The notes under the pieces: model-generated | Databases searched by the model: none | Told to the model about the DNA's origin: nothing | What the model saw: only the letters and a program-made list of their open reading frames with translations | In this document: positions 60,227 through 64,000 of the stretch, piece after piece | Layout: the number at the start of each line of letters is the position of its first letter | Position numbering within the stretch: the stretch's first letter is position 1 | From: Mycobacterium sp. AZCC_0083 | GTDB taxonomy: Bacteria > Actinomycetota > Actinomycetes > Mycobacteriales > Mycobacteriaceae | DNA: 64,000 nucleotides | NCBI RefSeq assembly: GCF_014202335.1 | Contig: NZ_JACHGP010000002.1 | Span: 620,001-684,000 of the forward strand | Reading direction: 5' to 3' | Position numbers and translations under genes: made by a program

Positions 60227-61264
60227 TTGCCGCCGCATCGCAAACTCGCAAGTCGCCTAGTTCACAGTGTCGCGATCTCCGTGATGGCGGTTGCACTAGC
60301 GGGATGCTCGACGAAGACGGCCGACGCTCCGCCGCCGACGATCGCGCCCGCCAATGCGGCCGACTCGCCACCGGTCACCGCCCCACCGGCAGGCGAGGTG
60401 CACCCGTTGAACGGCCCGGGCCTGGCGAGCACGTTCGACCGTGCGAGCCACACGCTGGTCGTTCTCGGTAGTGATCCTGCGGGGCGGTCCGTGCTGACCT
60501 TGGTTCCTGGTACGCCGCCGTCGCTGCCGGCGCGGACGGTGCCCCTGCCCGCGGCCGCGACGGCGCTGACCGGCGACGGCCACGGCACCGCCTTCGTCTC
60601 GACCAGGGGCGGCTACTTCCGCGTCGACGTCACCGGAGGCACGGTGACCCGACTCGACGTCGACGGCGCGGAGGACACCGAGTTCACCGCAATCGCCCAT
60701 CGTGACGACGGCAAGGTCGTGCTGGGCAGCGCCGACGGCGCGGTGTACACGTTGAGTTCGGACACCGCGGTTGGCGCCAAGCTGGCGATCTTCGCCCGCG
60801 TGGATGCCCTTGCCGCACAGGGTGACACGGTCGTGGTGCTGGATCGTGGCCAGACGTCGGTCACCACCGTCGACGCGTCGGGAACGCACGCCGAACATTC
60901 GTTGCGGGCGGGTGACGGCGCGACAACCATCGCGGCCGATTCCGCGGGGCGGGTACTGGTCGCGGATACGCGTGGCGACGAGTTGCTGGTGTTCGGCGCG
61001 GACCCATTGATGCTGCGGCAGCGCTACCCGGTGCCGGGCGCGCCGTACGGGCTGACCGGTTCGAACAGGTTGGCCTGGGTGTCGGAGACGGCGACGAACA
61101 GCGTCGTTGGTTACGATCTGGCCACCGGAATACCCGTAGAGAAGGTGCGTTATCGAACCGTGCAGCAACCGAACTCCCTGGCCTTCGACGACGACGCCGG
61201 CACGCTGTACGTGGTGTCGGGTTCAGATGGGGGCGTGCAGGTGATCCCCCGGGCGGTCCCATGA
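60227..61264 (+). CDS. lppL: Lipoprotein LppL
   Basis: A protein of about 345 residues: signal sequence SVAISVMAVALAGC with lipobox ALAGC, a Pro/Ala linker, then repeated beta-propeller-like blades such as VVLGSADGAVYTLSSDT and RVLVADTRGDELLVFGADPL. I choose TTG 60227 because the -10 box excludes the TTG at 60182. It is coupled by ATGA to the next gene and leads the lppL-DUF5703-pyrD unit. Function is unknown. Confidence 0.85.
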   Translation: MPPHRKLASRLVHSVAISVMAVALAGCSTKTADAPPPTIAPANAADSPPVTAPPAGEVHPLNGPGLASTFDRASHTLVVLGSDPAGRSVLTLVPGTPPSLPARTVPLPAAATALTGDGHGTAFVSTRGGYFRVDVTGGTVTRLDVDGAEDTEFTAIAHRDDGKVVLGSADGAVYTLSSDTAVGAKLAIFARVDALAAQGDTVVVLDRGQTSVTTVDASGTHAEHSLRAGDGATTIAADSAGRVLVADTRGDELLVFGADPLMLRQRYPVPGAPYGLTGSNRLAWVSETATNSVVGYDLATGIPVEKVRYRTVQQPNSLAFDDDAGTLYVVSGSDGGVQVIPRAVP

Positions 61265-61518
61265 CGTCGGCTCAGCGTGGCCGGATGCCCGCGGGCTGGG
61301 AATCGGACCTGTCCGACGAGTACGAGTGGGCACCGCTGCGACTTCCCCCGGACGTGACGCGGTTGTCCGCATCGACGCGCCTGTCGATCGAGGCCGAGTA
61401 CCGCGGTTGGGAGCTGACCCGAGTGCGCCTGTACACCGACGGTAGCCGTCGAGTTCTGTTGCGTCGCAAGAAGTCCGCCGCGGACCGGCGGGCCACCGAC
61501 CCGCCAGGCACCGCGTGA
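61261..61518 (+). CDS. DUF5703 protein upstream of pyrD
   Basis: An 85-residue protein with the core [20 protein letters not shown] and a basic C-terminus. Overlaps of 4 nt on both sides (ATGA with lppL and GTGA with pyrD) place it firmly in the operon. No function is known. Confidence 0.85.
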   Translation: MTSAQRGRMPAGWESDLSDEYEWAPLRLPPDVTRLSASTRLSIEAEYRGWELTRVRLYTDGSRRVLLRRKKSAADRRATDPPGTA

Positions 61519-62579
61519 TCTACCGCGGGCTGCGCCGGGTGTTCTTCCTTGTTCCACCCGAACGGATCCACACCTGGGTCTTCGCGGGCCTTCGCACCGC
61601 AACGGCACCTCGCCCGCTGCGGCGCGGCCTGACCCGGTGGATGGGCCCGACGGACCCGGTGCTGGAGAGCACGGTGTTCGGCGTGCGCTTCCCCGGCCCG
61701 GTCGGCTTGGCTGCGGGGTTCGACAAGGACGGCACCGGCCTGAACACGTGGGGCGCCTTGGGTTTCGGATACGCCGAGGTCGGCACCGTGACCGCGCGAG
61801 CGCAGCCGGGCAACCCGCGGCCGCGGATGTTCCGGCTGGCCGACGACCGCGCACTGCTCAACCGGATGGGCTTCAACAACCACGGCGCTGGCGAACTCGC
61901 GCTGCGGCTGACGCGGCACAGCTCCGACGTGCCGATCGGCGTGAACATCGGCAAGACCAAGGCGACGCCAGCGGAGGACGCCGTCGCCGATTACGCCGAG
62001 AGCGCACGACTGGTCGGCCCGCTGGCGGCGTTTCTGGTGGTCAACGTCAGTTCACCGAATACGCCCGGCCTGCGTGACCTGCAGGCGGTGGAGTCGCTGC
62101 GACCCATCCTGGCTGCGGTCAAGGCGCAGACGCAGACGCCGGTGCTGGTGAAGATCGCGCCGGATCTGAGCGACGACGACGTCGACTCGATCGCCGACCT
62201 TGCCGTCGAACTGGGACTCGCGGGCATCGTGGCCACCAATACGACGGTGTCGCGCGAGGGCCTGCTGACCCCAGGAGTCGACACACTTGGCCCCGGCGGC
62301 ATCTCGGGCGCCCCCGTCGCGCGGCGCTCTGCCGAGGTGCTGCGCAGGCTCTACCAACGGGTCGGCGACCGCCTGGTGCTGATCAGCGTCGGCGGCATCG
62401 AGACGGCCGACGACGCGTGGGATCGGATCACCTCGGGCGCGTCGCTGGTGCAGGGGTACACCGGCTTCATCTACGCGGGCGGCTCTTGGGCCAAGGACAT
62501 CCACGACGGCCTGGCCCGCCGACTGCACGACGGCGGCTTCGCCTCGCTCGCCGACGCCGTCGGTTCTGCTGTGCGTTAG
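61515..62579 (+). CDS. pyrD: Dihydroorotate dehydrogenase (quinone), class 2
   Basis: A 354-residue flavoenzyme: N-terminal membrane-association helix ([20 protein letters not shown]), FMN barrel with [23 protein letters not shown] and the active-site Ser in [10 protein letters not shown]. It oxidises dihydroorotate to orotate in pyrimidine synthesis, passing electrons to quinone. Its end overlaps the convergent PEBP gene by 4 nt. Confidence 0.97.
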   Translation: MIYRGLRRVFFLVPPERIHTWVFAGLRTATAPRPLRRGLTRWMGPTDPVLESTVFGVRFPGPVGLAAGFDKDGTGLNTWGALGFGYAEVGTVTARAQPGNPRPRMFRLADDRALLNRMGFNNHGAGELALRLTRHSSDVPIGVNIGKTKATPAEDAVADYAESARLVGPLAAFLVVNVSSPNTPGLRDLQAVESLRPILAAVKAQTQTPVLVKIAPDLSDDDVDSIADLAVELGLAGIVATNTTVSREGLLTPGVDTLGPGGISGAPVARRSAEVLRRLYQRVGDRLVLISVGGIETADDAWDRITSGASLVQGYTGFIYAGGSWAKDIHDGLARRLHDGGFASLADAVGSAVR

Positions 62580-63103
62580 GGCTGCTCGTACGTGCCGTGG
62601 ATGACGGCGCGGGCGATCGCGTGGCCGAAGAGGTTGAAGCCCAGATACGCAGGCGTGGCGTCTTCGGGGAGATCCAGCTTCTCCACGTCGACCGCATGCA
62701 CTGCGATGAAGTAGCGGTGCGGGCCGTGTCCGGCAGGCGGGGCGGCGCCGATGAAGCGCTTCAGGCTGGCGTCGTTGGCCAGCGTGATCGCATCGCCGGG
62801 AAATCCGCTGCTGCTGCCGTCACCAACGCCGGCGGGCAGCTCCGTCACCGTTGCGGGCAGGTTGGCCACCGCCCAGTGCCAGAACCCCGACCCCGTCGGT
62901 GCATCCGGGTCGTACATCGTCACCGCGAAGCTGCGCGTCGTCTCGGGGAACCCCGACCAGCTCAGCTGCGGCGAGACGTCGGAGCCACCGGCGCCCATGA
63001 TTCCGCTGACCTGGTCGTTGGATAGCGGTTGGCCGTCGGTGACCGACTCGGAGGTCAAGGTGAAAGAGGGCAGCTTGGGCAGATCGTCGTACGGAGTGCT
63101 CAT
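62576..63103 (-). CDS. PEBP/YbhB-family protein (TB18.6, Rv2140c)
   Basis: A 175-residue phosphatidylethanolamine-binding-protein-fold member: [34 protein letters not shown] and [13 protein letters not shown]. There is no signal peptide. The family binds anionic or small ligands; role in mycobacteria is unclear. Confidence 0.93.
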   Translation of the reverse strand: MSTPYDDLPKLPSFTLTSESVTDGQPLSNDQVSGIMGAGGSDVSPQLSWSGFPETTRSFAVTMYDPDAPTGSGFWHWAVANLPATVTELPAGVGDGSSSGFPGDAITLANDASLKRFIGAAPPAGHGPHRYFIAVHAVDVEKLDLPEDATPAYLGFNLFGHAIARAVIHGTYEQP

Positions 63104-63135
63104 GTGTGGATCCTCTCGTGATCTTCGTTTTCGGG

Positions 63136-64000
63136 TCAGCAGTGCAACAGGAAGTGTTCGAGCACCCGGGTGCCGAATTCGAGTGCCTCAACGGGTACCC
63201 GCTCGTCGACGCCGTGGAACAGCGCCGCGAAGTCCAACTCGGGCGGCAGCCGCAGCGGGCTGAAGCCGAAACAGCGAATACCCAGGCGCGCAAAGTGTTT
63301 CGCGTCGGTGCCACCGGACAGCATGTAGGGCACGATGCGTGCGTCGGGATCGGCGGTCAACAAGGCCGCGTTCATGGCGTCCACCAGATCCCCGTCGAAG
63401 GTGGTCTCGTAGGAGGGCAACTGAGTGATCCACTCCCTGCTGACGTTCGGGCCGATCAGCTCGTCGACCGTCGCCTCGAACGCCGCCTGACGTCCGGGCA
63501 GCACCCGGCAGTCCACCACCGCCTCGGCCGTGGCCGGGATGACGTTGGCCTTGTAGCCGGCCTTGAGCATCGTCGGGTTGGCCGAATCCCGGATCGTGGC
63601 GCCGACGATGCGGCCGATCGGTCCGAGCTTGGCGATCACGCCGTCCAGGTCGGCCGAATCCGGGTCGAATTCATACCCGGTTTCCTCGCCGACGGCGGTC
63701 AGGAATTGCGCGACGGGGTCGGTCATGACCAACGGGAACTCGTAATTGCCAAGGCGTGCCACCGCCTCCGCGAGCATCGTGACGGCGTTCTCGGCGTGCA
63801 CGAACGAGCCGTGCCCGGCACGACCACGGGCGGTGAGACGCATCCAGCTCATGCCCTTTTCGGCGGTCTCGACGAGGTAGAGGCGCCGCTCGCCACCGTC
63901 GCGGCGCGGCACGGTCAGCGAGAACCCGCCCACCTCGCCGACGGCCTCGGTGACGCCGTCGAACAGGTCGGGGCGGTTGTCCACCAGCCACTGGCAGCCG
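63136..64000 (-). CDS. dapE2: M20-family metallopeptidase/DapE-like (5' end beyond window)
   Basis: The frame is open to the right edge, giving the C-terminal 287 residues of an enzyme usually about 440 long. [15 protein letters not shown] begins the dimerisation lid, [10 protein letters not shown] and the metal-ligand region [10 protein letters not shown] follow. The order after TB18.6 matches Rv2141c (dapE2). Substrate could be an N-acylated amino acid or a dipeptide; succinyl-DAP specificity is not shown. Confidence 0.88.
   Translation of the reverse strand, partial: GCQWLVDNRPDLFDGVTEAVGEVGGFSLTVPRRDGGERRLYLVETAEKGMSWMRLTARGRAGHGSFVHAENAVTMLAEAVARLGNYEFPLVMTDPVAQFLTAVGEETGYEFDPDSADLDGVIAKLGPIGRIVGATIRDSANPTMLKAGYKANVIPATAEAVVDCRVLPGRQAAFEATVDELIGPNVSREWITQLPSYETTFDGDLVDAMNAALLTADPDARIVPYMLSGGTDAKHFARLGIRCFGFSPLRLPPELDFAALFHGVDERVPVEALEFGTRVLEHFLLHC

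Overview
The window reads as chromosomal DNA of a mycobacterium outside the tuberculosis complex, most likely a fast-growing Mycolicibacterium. It is GC-rich. Gene order follows the Mycobacterium tuberculosis segment Rv2092c-Rv2141c: helY, tatC, tatA, pafC, pafB, pafA, prcA, prcB, pup, dop, mpa, an Mtb12-like antigen, trmI, hisG, hisE, metH, a PAC2 protein, mshC, cysQ, uppP, lppL, pyrD, the PEBP protein TB18.6 and dapE2. A GlcP-type glucose permease beside hisE/hisG, mycothiol synthesis (mshC) and the Pup-proteasome fit this assignment. No rRNA, tRNA, CRISPR array or intact insertion sequence was found.

Layout. 1-4681: helY (cut by the window edge), tatC, tatA and the pafBC regulators. 4682-11287: an accessory block between pafB and pafA, made of a LacI-type regulator and a divergent six-gene operon (asparaginase-like, NodB/CE4 deacetylase or cyclic imidase-like, MFS transporter, two SDRs, a 93-residue Cys-rich protein). 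11297-21856: pafA, a TetR/membrane-protein pair, an EspC-like/hydrolase pair, a TetR/SDR pair, then dop-pup-prcB-prcA with a DivIVA-repeat membrane protein at the operon end. 21896-29159: a ThrE-type exporter, two paralogous membrane proteins flanking a two-component system, and a 13E12-type HNH protein. 29297-32900: TetR, a frame-disrupted DUF418 gene, and mpa. 33045-41950: Mtb12-like antigen and lipoprotein, DUF503, trmI, a RecB-like nuclease, thioesterase, F420/flavin oxidoreductase, ArsR/AHSA1 pair, flavodoxin and FAD oxidoreductase. 41976-50438: hisG-hisE-glcP, HAD hydrolase, NmrA-like protein and metH with its leader. 50439-64000: the conserved PAC2-mshC-cysQ-uppP-lppL-pyrD-dapE2 block.

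Genes working together. Pup, Dop, PafA, PrcA, PrcB and Mpa form the complete pupylation/proteasome pathway: Dop deamidates the GGQ end of Pup, PafA ligates it to lysines, and Mpa feeds tagged proteins to PrcAB. PafBC is a DNA-damage regulator. MetH, CysQ and MshC belong to methionine, sulfate and mycothiol metabolism.

Main points of interest. (1) The metH leader folds as an S-adenosylhomocysteine (SAH) riboswitch whose pseudoknot strand overlaps an anti-Shine-Dalgarno strand, implying a translational ON switch. (2) Just upstream lies a decayed fragment of a different, M. tuberculosis-type metH, so the present metH appears to be a replacement. (3) The LacI-controlled operon inside the paf locus is the best candidate for an undescribed pathway. 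(4) Many genes carry a TANNNT -10 box 6 or 7 nt before the start codon, the signature of leaderless mRNAs.
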